The position numbers were made by a program, and so were the translations under genes. Below, one piece after another: positions 9,773 to 19,171 of a DNA stretch of 64,000 nt. The notes under the pieces were generated by a model. The model saw only the letters and a program-made list of their open reading frames with translations, did not search any database and was not told the DNA's origin. How positions within the stretch are numbered: position 1 is the stretch's first letter; each line of letters opens with the position of its first letter. Origin of the DNA: Segetibacter sp. 3557_3 (GTDB lineage: Bacteria > Bacteroidota > Bacteroidia > Chitinophagales > Chitinophagaceae); the NCBI RefSeq assembly GCF_004354985.1, contig NZ_SMSK01000001.1, positions 1,054,001-1,118,000 on the forward strand, written 5' to 3'.

Positions 9773-9806
9773 AAACAACAGCCCCAAATTTGGGGCTGTT
9801 GTTTTT
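9773..9806 (+). terminator. Rho-independent terminator
   Basis: Perfect hairpin AACAGCCCC / GGGGCTGTT with an AAATTT centre, flanked by AAAA and TTTTT, so it could act in both directions. It lies 55 bp after the 8041 gene stop. Confidence 0.85.
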
Positions 9807-10164
9807 AGTTTAGGTTGTACGGGTAAAAGCCCGATAAGACTTTTAGCATCAGCAGGGATAACTTGTAACAGGGATCGCCGCGCGTGATGATGCATGTGTT
9901 TAGGGGATGGTGTCGACCGGTTTGAATAGGTTTGAAGATGTGCCTGATACAGGTTAATGAACAAGCGTCGTGTCGCAGACTCCGGGTTATCGTTGCTGTA
10001 TCACTGTTCATAGGGTTGAATTGTCGCATAACGGCTATATTGCTACAATGATCTATAGAGTGAGCTAATCCAGATCACCGAAAAGGTTTGTGTTGCGTAT
10101 AGACACGTTGTATAGTTCTGCACCAAGAGTGGAAAAGCAGGGGTGAAACTGCCCTACCCGGTCA

Positions 10165-10200
10165 AATTAGAAAAGCCCCGAAATCGGGGCTTTTCTAATT
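10165..10200 (-). terminator. Rho-independent terminator
   Basis: A perfect 17-bp inverted repeat centred on AAAGCCCCGAAATCGGGGCTTT, with A and T tracts on its arms. It lies 30 bp past the stop of the minus-strand YkuD_2 gene and may work in both directions. Confidence 0.85.
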
Positions 10201-10230
10201 AATATTTATCAGCAACGCTTCAGTGCATGC

Positions 10231-10986
10231 TCATACAAGTTTATTCACGAGCCTGGAGTGTGAAGCATAATATTTATCTGTTCCGTATATGAAAAAACAA
10301 CTGCCACTCTTGATCTTTGAGATGATGCTCTTGTGAAGGTTTTCACTTACAGCCGGACAACCCTGGCTGCGACCAATATATCCCTGGGTTTTTATGAGGC
10401 TTTCGTTAACATAAGCTGCACTATGCATTACTATTCCGCGGCTAAGTGCACGATCGTTGAAACCCTTTTCTTCGCCATTTAAACGAAGAGAATACCCATG
10501 TTTTCCGGAATAGGTATCCTGTGTAGTATAAAAACCGATGCTGCTCTTGAAGCTGCCATCCTCGTTAGAAAATTCATTAGCTGCTTCTCTGCCTGAGTTC
10601 CGTCCATGAGAAACATAGGTATGAAAAAGCAATTTTGATTTCTCCAGATCGAGAATAAACAATCGTTTGCGGCTGGAGGGCAAACTAAAATCAGCAATAG
10701 AAAGCACTTGTTTGTTGCGCACTTTTCCTGAAGCAAGTAAAGTTCTGTATCCACTCATTGCAAAATCGTAAGCTTTGCGTGACAAGCCAAGATCATTTAA
10801 TCTTAAGGAGTCATACAGGCTTGTTTTCTTTAAGTCTGATGAGGGGTCGGCAGCAACTATCTTTTCATCAATATTGACAACCGCGGTATTTGAAGAAATA
10901 GTATTCGATGCAAAAACGAAAAGGAAGTGCAGTAAGAAAACTGAAACGGCGATGAGCGTGAATTTCCGGATCATTGAAATATTCAT
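10231..10986 (-). CDS. Murein L,D-transpeptidase catalytic domain (YkuD_2) protein
   Basis: A 251-residue protein of the YkuD_2 family (murein L,D-transpeptidase catalytic domain). An N-terminal hydrophobic segment (residues 8-27) is a signal peptide or anchor, so the enzyme acts in the periplasm. Family motifs are SHGRNSG (127-132), GIVMHSA (184-190, His188) and GRSQGCPAV (205-213, Cys210), the expected catalytic set. A second in-frame ATG at codon 5 is an equal start candidate. It is convergent with another L,D-transpeptidase of the classic YkuD family, so two different families of 3-3 cross-linkers sit side by side. Its own terminator lies at 10165-10200. Confidence 0.85.
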   Translation of the reverse strand: MNISMIRKFTLIAVSVFLLHFLFVFASNTISSNTAVVNIDEKIVAADPSSDLKKTSLYDSLRLNDLGLSRKAYDFAMSGYRTLLASGKVRNKQVLSIADFSLPSSRKRLFILDLEKSKLLFHTYVSHGRNSGREAANEFSNEDGSFKSSIGFYTTQDTYSGKHGYSLRLNGEEKGFNDRALSRGIVMHSAAYVNESLIKTQGYIGRSQGCPAVSENLHKSIISKIKSGSCFFIYGTDKYYASHSRLVNKLV

Positions 10987-11186
10987 TCAGTGACTATTGC
11001 GTTAATTAATGATGATGACTAAAAACGGTGATCGTGGTAGAGGAGGGATTGCAGACAGCGACTGATAGAAATCATTAGTGCTGAGCGGATACAAACTTAC
11101 GACAATGTTGTGGGGATAGGAGGATAACTGCCCGTCTTAATAAACATTTAACGGATCTGTAAGTAGCTTAAAATCAGCTTAAAACA

Positions 11187-11603
11187 TTAATTTTCAAGTT
11201 TGCTCATGGTGTAATCACTTGCTAAAAGCTGCTTTAGTGCACCGCAGAGCTCATCAAATTTACTGGGTTTCACAAGAAAGTGACTTGCACCCATTTCAAG
11301 AGTTTCTTCCATATCTTTTTTCAAGGAAGAAGTTGAATATATAACTATAGGCACGTCTCTAACACCTGGTAACTTTTTGAGCTCAACTAAACACTGCCGC
11401 CCATTGACGCGCGGCATATTCAGATCAAGGAAAATGTAGTCAGGAAGTTCATCCATATTTTTTTTGAGGAAGTCAAGAGCTTCATCACAGTCGAATGCAG
11501 TTATACAACGAATGTCATCATCCAGTTCCTCAACAGCTGCAGCAAAGATTTCCTGGTCATCAACATCATCGTCAATAATTAAAAATGATTTCTGATTTGT
11601 CAT
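11187..11603 (-). CDS. Single-domain response regulator (CheY/Rcp1-like)
   Basis: A 138-residue receiver-only response regulator. The start at 11603 gives the usual beginning MTNQKSFLIIDDD; an upstream non-ATG extension is unlikely. Conserved residues are the acidic pocket Asp11-13, phospho-acceptor Asp60 in FLDLNMPR, Ser90/Thr91 in IYSTSS and Lys112 in FLVKPS. There is no output domain, so it probably acts through protein contacts, as in Rcp1-type phosphorelays. No kinase is adjacent; the nearest is the LytS-like kinase 2.2 kb away on the other strand. Confidence 0.85.
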   Translation of the reverse strand: MTNQKSFLIIDDDVDDQEIFAAAVEELDDDIRCITAFDCDEALDFLKKNMDELPDYIFLDLNMPRVNGRQCLVELKKLPGVRDVPIVIYSTSSLKKDMEETLEMGASHFLVKPSKFDELCGALKQLLASDYTMSKLEN

Positions 11604-11842
11604 GTTTAAACTGGTTAACCTTTTTTGATGTGCGACTGCAGGCGAGTTATAAGTGAGCAAAAGTATGCAGGAACACCCTTAAAAAGTGACTTGCACCAAG
11701 ATTTCACATTTCTAAGGGCGTGTGCTGCTGATGATTAGGTAAAACATTGGCCCGCTGCAAAAAAATGATTGTTAACGTCAATACTTCGGAACATAACAAC
11801 ATTTTGCGCAAATTGTTGAACCATGGTCAGGATACTGCTAAA

Positions 11843-13507
11843 TTAATCTGCTGCATTCGGATCCCAACCGGAGAGCACATTGATGGCAGTATATTGTTGT
11901 GCTTCTTCCGCCGTTAATTGGTGTGCCCATGGAACCCTGGCGGCTGTTGCGGCACCAGTACCAACATTTTTGTATTCTGCGTAGTAAGTTGTTTTCTCGT
12001 TTGCCGGGTTGCTCCAGTTGTTCCAGCCGGCGGGTGCAACCTGGTTTCCCAGGCTACAATATAGAAATACCGTTTTAGCAAAGGGCCGCCATGGTCTGCC
12101 CAAGAGAAATGAATTTGGCGGTGCACTACCGGTTATGTTACAATGCAGGAAAACGTAGCCAAATTTCTTGTTTTCGGGGGTTGAAGCAGCCGTAAAGTAG
12201 CCGCCCTGCTTGCCAAAGATGGTGCAACTATCGAAAACGGCAGTTGAGGAACCAAAGATGAAGTCAACCGTTCCTTCGATGTAGCAGTTTTTATAATATT
12301 GCCTGCTCTCTTTGCCAAAAGTGTAAAGGGTGTCCTGGAAGCCAAGAAAGCGACAGTCTTTGAACTTTGCCCGGTCACCGGCCACGAATACGGCAACGGC
12401 CTGTCCCACCGGGCCAGCGGTATTCTCGAAAGTTATATTGCGTGCACTAAAGTCGGGACCGTAAATGTAAAATCCCGAAGACCCAGAGGTACCCTTGTCT
12501 TCGCCAAAAATGTTTTTCTTTTGGTTATAGTCGTCGTAGGTGATGAATGTGCTGTCGAGGCTCTCGCCGATGAGTGTAACCATGGTTTTAGATTCAGCCA
12601 AAACCAACTTTTCTTTATAAACCCCATTTTTAATAAAGATGGTCGTAGTCTTTTTTCTGAAATCCGGTACGGCATTTATTGCTTCCTGTACAGTGCTAAA
12701 TTGGCCGGTTCCATCCTTTGCAACAACAAAGTCGTAAGCAAGTGTTTTTGGGTCCACCTTAGCCACTACTCTTTTTGCCAGGTCGATACCCAATTGCTGT
12801 AAACCTGCTACAGCAAGTGCTGCCATCTTTTTTGCGCCAACAGGGCTAAAGTGGGTATCGTCTTTATTACCCGTCGGATAGTTCACATGGCCAGAGTCGA
12901 CATAGTTGAATAACCCCTTTGCTTTTTCTTCACCAAGCTGCCTGATGAGTGCCTCGCTCCTTTGGTGCATATCGATCATTGGCACTTTCATTGAGTCAGC
13001 AAGGCTCCTGACTACATCCGGGTAGGCCCCATGTGAATCCGTAAACACCCCATCCTTGTAACTCCGCCGGGCAACAGGTGTCAATAAGACCGGGGTCGCT
13101 TTTTTAGCCCGGGTTTCGGTTACAAACTTTAAAAGGTTTTTCCGGAAGTCGGCAAGCGAGGTGCCAACCCCTGGTTTTGTTATTTTTTCATCGTTATGCC
13201 CAAACTCAATAAAAACATAATCACCCTTTTTAAGCTGATCAACGATTGGCTGCCAGCGATTTTCATTCAGGAAGGACAAAGTGCTGCGCCCGTTCATTGC
13301 CCGGTTATCGATGCTAACACCCTTGTCAAAAAATTGCCCCAATGCCATACCCCAACCAGTCTCCGGGTATGCCTTTTCCTGCTTGTTCGCCATGGTGGAG
13401 TCGCCGATGAGATAGATGGTTAACGGTTTCGGCGCATTTATCCAGCATATGAGGAGCAGGCTACTGATAACGCCAAGAAACTTCAGGCTGGTTTTACGAA
13501 GGTGCAT
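11843..13507 (-). CDS. Bifunctional rhamnogalacturonan acetylesterase (CE12) / pectin methylesterase (CE8)
   Basis: A 554-residue secreted two-domain pectin enzyme. The start at 13507 gives a signal peptide (MHLRKTSLKFLGVISSLLLI); an extension to 13699 adds unlikely sequence. Residues 28-245 are an SGNH rhamnogalacturonan acetylesterase: GDSTMA with Ser37, GHND with Asn105, DDTHFSP with Asp217 and His219. Residues 257-550 are a CE8 pectinesterase: DGTGQFSTVQEAI, GPVGQAVAV, QDTLY with Asp392, DFIFGS with Asp415, and LGRPWRP with Arg471. Both active sites look complete. It would remove acetyl and methyl groups from pectin before polygalacturonase attack; a GH28 gene lies 44 kb away in this window. 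No SusC/D or other pectinase is adjacent. Confidence 0.9.
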   Translation of the reverse strand: MHLRKTSLKFLGVISSLLLICWINAPKPLTIYLIGDSTMANKQEKAYPETGWGMALGQFFDKGVSIDNRAMNGRSTLSFLNENRWQPIVDQLKKGDYVFIEFGHNDEKITKPGVGTSLADFRKNLLKFVTETRAKKATPVLLTPVARRSYKDGVFTDSHGAYPDVVRSLADSMKVPMIDMHQRSEALIRQLGEEKAKGLFNYVDSGHVNYPTGNKDDTHFSPVGAKKMAALAVAGLQQLGIDLAKRVVAKVDPKTLAYDFVVAKDGTGQFSTVQEAINAVPDFRKKTTTIFIKNGVYKEKLVLAESKTMVTLIGESLDSTFITYDDYNQKKNIFGEDKGTSGSSGFYIYGPDFSARNITFENTAGPVGQAVAVFVAGDRAKFKDCRFLGFQDTLYTFGKESRQYYKNCYIEGTVDFIFGSSTAVFDSCTIFGKQGGYFTAASTPENKKFGYVFLHCNITGSAPPNSFLLGRPWRPFAKTVFLYCSLGNQVAPAGWNNWSNPANEKTTYYAEYKNVGTGAATAARVPWAHQLTAEEAQQYTAINVLSGWDPNAAD

Positions 13508-13827
13508 AATGGAGAAAATAAGGTTGAAACAATAAATATATGAAATCCGGAATACCGATCTCCCTGCCGGCTCGATAACAACCTTTGGCTGTATTCCTTC
13601 GGCGTCAGTATGCTTCAGCACGCACCACCATTTGTACCTCGTTGGTCTAAGGCGTTTATGGAGAAAATGCAATTTTGTAATGGTTGGTACATGGGGCAAC
13701 CCGGGTAGTTCTGCTTCCTATCAATTGAAACAGCGAAAGTTACAATTCATCAAATAGTCGGGCGATTGATACGGCGATTCAGTTGATCTTTGCAGAGCCT
13801 GTTTATCTTAAAGGCGCCAGGTTTACG

Positions 13828-14877
13828 ATGATACAAACGCTCGATATAAAACCCCTTGCTTACTCGAAGAAAGAATGGATGATCATGTTGATCATTATGC
13901 CGCCTATTGCTGTTGCAATCAACTTTTTCGTGTTTAAGGGGAACTACTTCTCAGATTTCCGGAGCTTTTTCATGTCTACTCTTCCGACCCTTATTATATT
14001 ACTGATTGTATATACCCTATGCGGTATGGTAGCCGGTATCATGCAAATCCGCTTTCCGCGGTACAGTCAAACTTTCACCCGGATCGGGTTAAGTCTTCTC
14101 GCGTATGTTGGGATAATGGTAGCAGGCATAACGATCATTTTCCTGGGTTACGATTACGTGGGCTTTATGGACTACGAGATCAACTGGCATGACTATACTT
14201 CAGCGCTCGTAGCCGGCTTTATATTTAACTTACTGGCTACAAGCCTTAACGAAGGCGCGTCCTTTTATGAAAAATGGCGGATCCTTGCCGATGAGGCAGA
14301 AAACCTGAAAAAGGTGAATCTCCAGAGCCAGTTGGAAGGGCTAAAGGGCCAGGTGAACCCACACTTTCTTTTCAATAGCCTGAATTCACTGTCATCCCTG
14401 ATCAGCGATGAACCCGAAAGAGCCGAAAAGTTTTTAGACGAAATGAGCAAGGTTTACCGCTACCTCTTACGGACAAACGAAGAAGGACTGACAACCCTTC
14501 ACGCTGAGGTACTTTTTGTACAATCGTATTTTCACCTGCTAAAAACCAGGTACGGCGAAGGGCTTGATATGGAGATGCGGATTGATGAACAGTATTTCCA
14601 GTACCAGCTACCACCCCTGACCCTGCAGATGCTGGTAGAAAATGCGGTAAAGCACAACATGATGTTGAAAGAAAGCCCGTTGCAAATCATGATTATGACC
14701 ACAAACAGCGGCCGGCTGATCGTTAGCAATAACCTGCAACGTAAACTCAGGAACGTTACTTCAAACAAGGTGGGACTAAGCAACATCATGAATAAGTATC
14801 GGCTGATGAAACAGGACGACATCCTGGTGAATGATGATGGAAAGGAGTTTTCTGTTGTTGTTCCGCTGCTGCCCTAG
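13828..14877 (+). CDS. LytS-type sensor histidine kinase
   Basis: A 349-residue membrane kinase. The ATG at 13828 begins MIQTLDIKPL; an earlier TTG at 13783 is less likely. Four membrane segments (about 17-36, 49-72, 87-107, 124-140) are followed by a short coiled linker and a His_kinase (PF06580) domain with phospho-acceptor His179 in QVNPHFLFNSLNSL. The ATP-binding N box is LVENAVKHN; the C-terminal G box is short (KVGLSNI). This is the type that pairs with LytTR regulators, and a LytTR regulator follows on the same strand after 235 bp. It has no extracellular sensor domain, so the membrane part probably senses the signal. Confidence 0.9.
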   Translation: MIQTLDIKPLAYSKKEWMIMLIIMPPIAVAINFFVFKGNYFSDFRSFFMSTLPTLIILLIVYTLCGMVAGIMQIRFPRYSQTFTRIGLSLLAYVGIMVAGITIIFLGYDYVGFMDYEINWHDYTSALVAGFIFNLLATSLNEGASFYEKWRILADEAENLKKVNLQSQLEGLKGQVNPHFLFNSLNSLSSLISDEPERAEKFLDEMSKVYRYLLRTNEEGLTTLHAEVLFVQSYFHLLKTRYGEGLDMEMRIDEQYFQYQLPPLTLQMLVENAVKHNMMLKESPLQIMIMTTNSGRLIVSNNLQRKLRNVTSNKVGLSNIMNKYRLMKQDDILVNDDGKEFSVVVPLLP

Positions 14878-15112
14878 CCTGCCTTACCGTATAAAAGGCC
14901 CCGGACAACGTCTCGAATTGAAGAGTTGAGTCAGTCATACCGGGCCATACCTAATCGTGCCATTGTTCTTTAAATACAAGGATATATTGAGGTGAGATTT
15001 GACTGTTTTATTCGTGTAATTAACAATTACCCGGCTATCTTAGAGGTAACAATCCTTGTGCGCCGTGGGCAAAATCCCAAATGCACATTACTAAACCCTA
15101 CAACCTAAGGAG

Positions 15113-15892
15113 ATGAAAGTACTGATTATTGAAGACGAAGAACTTGCAGCAAAAAAGCTCAGTAAAACACTTGCGAGCGTAGATGAGACTGCCGAAATCG
15201 TAGGCATTGCAGACAGCATCCGGTCGTCGGTACAGTGGTTGGAAAGCAATCCCGCGCCTGATTTAATACTCATGGATATCGAATTGGGAGATGGTCAGAG
15301 TTTTGAAATCTTCGACAAGACTGAAGTAAAAAGCACCGTTATTTTTACGACATCGTATGATGAATACGCGATAAAAGCTTTCAAGGTAAACAGCGTTGAT
15401 TATCTGCTCAAGCCCGTGCAGAAAGAAGACCTACAAGCAGCATTGGAAAAAATGAGAAACCTCCGGAAAATTTACAGCGTTCCTGCGGAGCCCGCAACCC
15501 TTAATGTAGACAGCCTGGTAAAGGAACTACAGCAGAAACTTCAGCCAAAAGAATATCGCAAAAGGTTCCTGGTTAAACATGCTCAAAAGCTGGTCAGCAT
15601 CGAAACGGATGAAATTGCGTACTTCTATAGTGATGGCAGATTAAACTTTTTTAAAACAACAGACAACCGGAAGTTTGTTGTAGACTATACCATGGACGAT
15701 CTTGAGGCGATGCTCAACCCAGAGCAGTATTTTCGTATCAGCCGCTCTTTTTATGTGTCTATTGCCAGCGTGGACCAGATACACGATTACTTTGGAAACC
15801 GGCTCCTGCTCCACCTGAAACCGGCGGTTGATAAAGAAGCCCTCGTAAGTCGCGAAAAAGTCACGGACTTTAAAAAGTGGATGGGAAAATAG
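15113..15892 (+). CDS. LytTR-family response regulator
   Basis: A 259-residue regulator: receiver domain (1-120) with Asp8/Asp9, phospho-acceptor Asp55 in LILMDIELGD, Thr79/Thr80 and Lys100 in DYLLKPVQ, then a LytTR DNA-binding domain (about 155-258: KRFLVKHAQKLVSIETDEI, YFRISRSFYVSIASVDQI). AAGGAG stands 4 bp ahead of the ATG, an unusually clear Shine-Dalgarno site for this genome. It is the likely partner of the LytS-type kinase at 13828. The two genes are separated by 235 bp, so it may have its own promoter. It is convergent with the propeller kinase at 15908 (15 bp between stops). Confidence 0.9.
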   Translation: MKVLIIEDEELAAKKLSKTLASVDETAEIVGIADSIRSSVQWLESNPAPDLILMDIELGDGQSFEIFDKTEVKSTVIFTTSYDEYAIKAFKVNSVDYLLKPVQKEDLQAALEKMRNLRKIYSVPAEPATLNVDSLVKELQQKLQPKEYRKRFLVKHAQKLVSIETDEIAYFYSDGRLNFFKTTDNRKFVVDYTMDDLEAMLNPEQYFRISRSFYVSIASVDQIHDYFGNRLLLHLKPAVDKEALVSREKVTDFKKWMGK

Positions 15893-15907
15893 TGCGGGTG
15901 GCCCTGC

Positions 15908-18900
15908 TTATATTGGAATTACCAACCTGACCACCGTGCCCGTGTTGATTTCAGAATGAATATCCAACTTACCCTTTAGCGAGGTTGCGCGCTTGCGTAT
16001 TTCATTTAGACCCCGGCCAAAACTCACCATTTCAACGTCGAATCCTTTTCCGTCGTCAAGAATCTTCAACACCAGTTTACCCGTTTCGCAGTGCAGGTCA
16101 ACATCAACAAACCGGCATTCGGCATGCTTCCCTGCATTAAGCAATACCTCTTTAAAAATCAGGAATAACTCGTGGCGGCTGTGCATATCTAAACGGATCC
16201 GCTTTACAGGATCGCCGATGTTTATCGCCACTTCCACATGATACTTTGATTGAATTTGTCCCGCATACTTCTTCATACGTGAGATGGTATGCTTCATCTC
16301 ATCATTTTCCGGGTGAATGCTCCAGACCATATCGTCCATTACTTCCATCATGCGGTAGCTACTTTCACTGATCTGGCTTACGTATTCTTTTGTTCTGACA
16401 AGGTCGGTTTCGGCTTTCACCTTTGCCAGCTCGCTAAGCATATTGATATTGGTAAGCGTGCTGCTCATATCCCTTGTAAGGCTGTTGGCAATATTGGCAC
16501 GAACACGCGCTGTTTCCCGAATTCGCGAAATCCTGAATTTATCAAACCAATACAAGACACCGACAAAGGTTAACGCTAGCAGGCTAACAAACCAGTAGGT
16601 CGCCCAAAATGGGGGCTTCACCTTTATCTTCAAAGCCGTTACCTGTCCCGAGTAGTTTCCCTCGCCGTCGCTGCACCGAATTCGAAACGTGTAAGAACCG
16701 GGAGGCAGGTAATTATACACTGCCTGGAAAGTTTCCCCCGCAACGTTCCATTCCTTGTCCAGGTTTTCCATCATGTATTCGATGCTGTATTCATTCAGGT
16801 AACTAAAGGTTGAAAATTCAACGATAACAGCGTTTTTATCGTTTGGCAATTCAATGTTGCGCAGGCGTGATAGGGAGTCTACAGGTAACCACTTGCCCAT
16901 TACAGAAAAGCCGGTGACATGAACAGCGGGGGGTTTGCCCCCACCCTGCATCATTTTCCCGGGCTTAAAAACCACCAGGTCGTGAGAGGTTCCTATTGCG
17001 ATCCGGCCATCATTCAACATGACAGCTGCACCAGGATTGTAAGCATTTGGCTTGATACCGTCCTTTTCATTATAACTCGTAACTATAATTTCATCGCCCA
17101 TCTTAATGCTGCAAAGCCCGTTGGCGGTAGTTACCCAAATGTATCCCTGTCGGTCTTTGATGATATTCGAAACATTATTGGAAGGCAATCCATCCTCGCG
17201 GGTTAGTGTTGCGGTGCGGTTGGTCCGGTCGTTAAGGATAATTAGTCCGGAACCGGCAATGATATAAATGCTGTCGTTAAACTGAATGATGTCGGTGGCG
17301 CCGGCGCTGCTCAGCCTGCTGTTCTCCGGACCTTTTACCGTAAAAGACTCACTTACTTCAGCTGATACGGGATTTACCTTGAGCACCCCGCTTGCAGATG
17401 TACATACCCACATGATGCCCTGCTTATCGGTAAAAAGTCGAAGTATCTTGCTGCCAAACCGGTGCGCCAGTGAAAATTGGTTTGTAGCCGTCGTATATTT
17501 TACAAGATGCCCGCCCTGTGTTCCAAACCAAAGGTTGCCGTTCAGGTCACCTGCAATTTGGCGGATTGTGCGCTTCTCAAATACTGGTGGTTGCAATTTT
17601 TCGGATGTGCCATTGCTGCGCGAAATAAACAAGTAACCGTCCTGATTGCCCCTCCATATGTCGCCATTGTGGTTCTTATAAATACACCAGGGCATCCCTT
17701 CTCCAAGTTGCAGCGAGCGTTGTACAAAGTCTTTCTTTACAGGTTGAAACAAACTGTCGTAAGCAAATAATCCGCTGCCCCAGGTACTAACCAAAATCTC
17801 ATTGCTACCTGTTTGCAAGATACCCGTTACGTCGGGGGTGAAAGCGGAGTCCTTTCCTGGCCGCTTGTTTACGATGGTATGAAAAAACTGGGCTGATGGA
17901 TTAAAGTAGTAAAGACCTTTATCGGTACTCACCCAAACATTGGACTCCCTATCGGTAAAAAGGTCACGAACACCATTGTATCGCATCGCAAAATCGCCTG
18001 AAAGATTGCCGGGGATAATTTCGAAAGTTTCTTTTTTACCATTAAAAGTGGCAAACACGCTTCCACCATATACATACAGCTTTCCGGCTATCTCGCGTAT
18101 GCCTGCAACTTCGTGATAAACATATTTGAGTTTCTGAAGCAACTGAGCCTCCCACTCCATAACTTTCTTTGTGTGCGGATCAAAACTATACAGGTATGGA
18201 CCAGGTCCGCTAGGCCCCCAGGAGTATATCCAAAACCGGCCGGTGTTGTCGTGGAACGGGTGGGTTAGGTGCCTCAGCCCTGCAAAAGCGTTGATTACAG
18301 GATCGTTTGCAGGATTGTTTAGCCGGCTAATCACCATCCGTCTTGCTGCGTCGTACTTTACAAGGCCAGAGTCGCAGGCTATCCAGTATACCTGCTGCTT
18401 TTTCACGTGCACAAATTCGCGCACTTCCCAATTAAAGGGAATCTGGAAAGGGTTATCGGTCGTAAAAGCGCCTTGTTTATCATTGTATGTATATAACCCA
18501 AGCCGGTCGAGGATCAGCATAATATGGCCGTTACTGTCCGCTGCAAGATGCCCGTCAGTATGGAGCGCTTTCCCGTTTCGCCATCTTACCGGAACTTCGT
18601 GGTAAGTGTAATCAATCGTATTCAGGTAGCCAATGTTATTGTCGCCGGCGAGCAGCCACAGCCGGTTACGGCCATCGAACTTCATAGCCCTGATCTCATC
18701 ACTGGCAATTGAAAAAGGGCGGCTGCTACTGTGCTGAAAGGTTATAAACCGATGACCATCGTACCGCTGGAGACCATTAAGGGTTGCGATCCACAGGTAG
18801 CCCTTTGCATCCTGTTGTACGGCGACAACATCATCAGCAGCAAGTCCGTTCCTGGAGCCGAGATGGGAAAAAAGGTATGGCTGTTGCGACTGGGCGCTGG

Positions 18901-18952
18901 CAAGCCCACCAATAGCCAAAAACATCAGCGCTATAAAGAGCCGCAAGTACAA
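15908..18952 (-). CDS. Reg_prop/Y_Y_Y sensor with histidine-kinase-like ATPase lacking the phospho-acceptor His
   Basis: A 1014-residue sensor. A signal peptide (MYLRLFIALMFLAIGGLASA) leads a two-component-regulator propeller (about 25-680; repeats of the type GYLWIATLNGLQRYDG, SNVWVSTDKGLYYF, GYIWVTTANGLCSI), a Y_Y_Y domain (about 700-765, ending YLPPGSYTFRIRCSD) and one membrane helix (about 772-792). The cytoplasmic part resembles HisKA_3/HATPase_c kinases. N box FKEVLLNAGKHAE, G1 LDDGKGFD and G2 SFGRGLNEIRKRA are intact. Where relatives have LHDDIGSTL this one reads LTRDMSSTL, so the phosphorylated His is Thr826. It may bind ATP without autophosphorylating, or may regulate another kinase. 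No regulator is fused or directly co-transcribed. Confidence 0.85.
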   Translation of the reverse strand: MYLRLFIALMFLAIGGLASAQSQQPYLFSHLGSRNGLAADDVVAVQQDAKGYLWIATLNGLQRYDGHRFITFQHSSSRPFSIASDEIRAMKFDGRNRLWLLAGDNNIGYLNTIDYTYHEVPVRWRNGKALHTDGHLAADSNGHIMLILDRLGLYTYNDKQGAFTTDNPFQIPFNWEVREFVHVKKQQVYWIACDSGLVKYDAARRMVISRLNNPANDPVINAFAGLRHLTHPFHDNTGRFWIYSWGPSGPGPYLYSFDPHTKKVMEWEAQLLQKLKYVYHEVAGIREIAGKLYVYGGSVFATFNGKKETFEIIPGNLSGDFAMRYNGVRDLFTDRESNVWVSTDKGLYYFNPSAQFFHTIVNKRPGKDSAFTPDVTGILQTGSNEILVSTWGSGLFAYDSLFQPVKKDFVQRSLQLGEGMPWCIYKNHNGDIWRGNQDGYLFISRSNGTSEKLQPPVFEKRTIRQIAGDLNGNLWFGTQGGHLVKYTTATNQFSLAHRFGSKILRLFTDKQGIMWVCTSASGVLKVNPVSAEVSESFTVKGPENSRLSSAGATDIIQFNDSIYIIAGSGLIILNDRTNRTATLTREDGLPSNNVSNIIKDRQGYIWVTTANGLCSIKMGDEIIVTSYNEKDGIKPNAYNPGAAVMLNDGRIAIGTSHDLVVFKPGKMMQGGGKPPAVHVTGFSVMGKWLPVDSLSRLRNIELPNDKNAVIVEFSTFSYLNEYSIEYMMENLDKEWNVAGETFQAVYNYLPPGSYTFRIRCSDGEGNYSGQVTALKIKVKPPFWATYWFVSLLALTFVGVLYWFDKFRISRIRETARVRANIANSLTRDMSSTLTNINMLSELAKVKAETDLVRTKEYVSQISESSYRMMEVMDDMVWSIHPENDEMKHTISRMKKYAGQIQSKYHVEVAINIGDPVKRIRLDMHSRHELFLIFKEVLLNAGKHAECRFVDVDLHCETGKLVLKILDDGKGFDVEMVSFGRGLNEIRKRATSLKGKLDIHSEINTGTVVRLVIPI

Positions 18953-19171
18953 TAGGGTTTAGTTTACTCAAATATAGGTAACAGCTGCATATGTTGTATT
19001 GCTGCCCGACTGGCAAAGCGCAATGATCAGCTTACGAGTACAACCTTGTATAACAGCAATTCCTTATCATCGTGCTGTGCTAAAGCCAGGGCATAAACGA
19101 AAGTTAATGGTATATTTATTTCCTGATGACCAGGTGGGTAATGCCTTAGATAACATGCCTTAAACTGCCGA

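Larger units (their letters stand above)
9718..10230. other. Gene-free interval between two L,D-transpeptidase genes
   Basis: About 510 bp between convergent genes. It contains two terminators (9773-9806 and 10165-10200) and, at 9720-9757, a degenerate single copy of the repeat that is arrayed at 52.7-53.6 kb (ends CGCAGCAAAGCAATCCC). Nothing else is evident. Confidence 0.6.
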
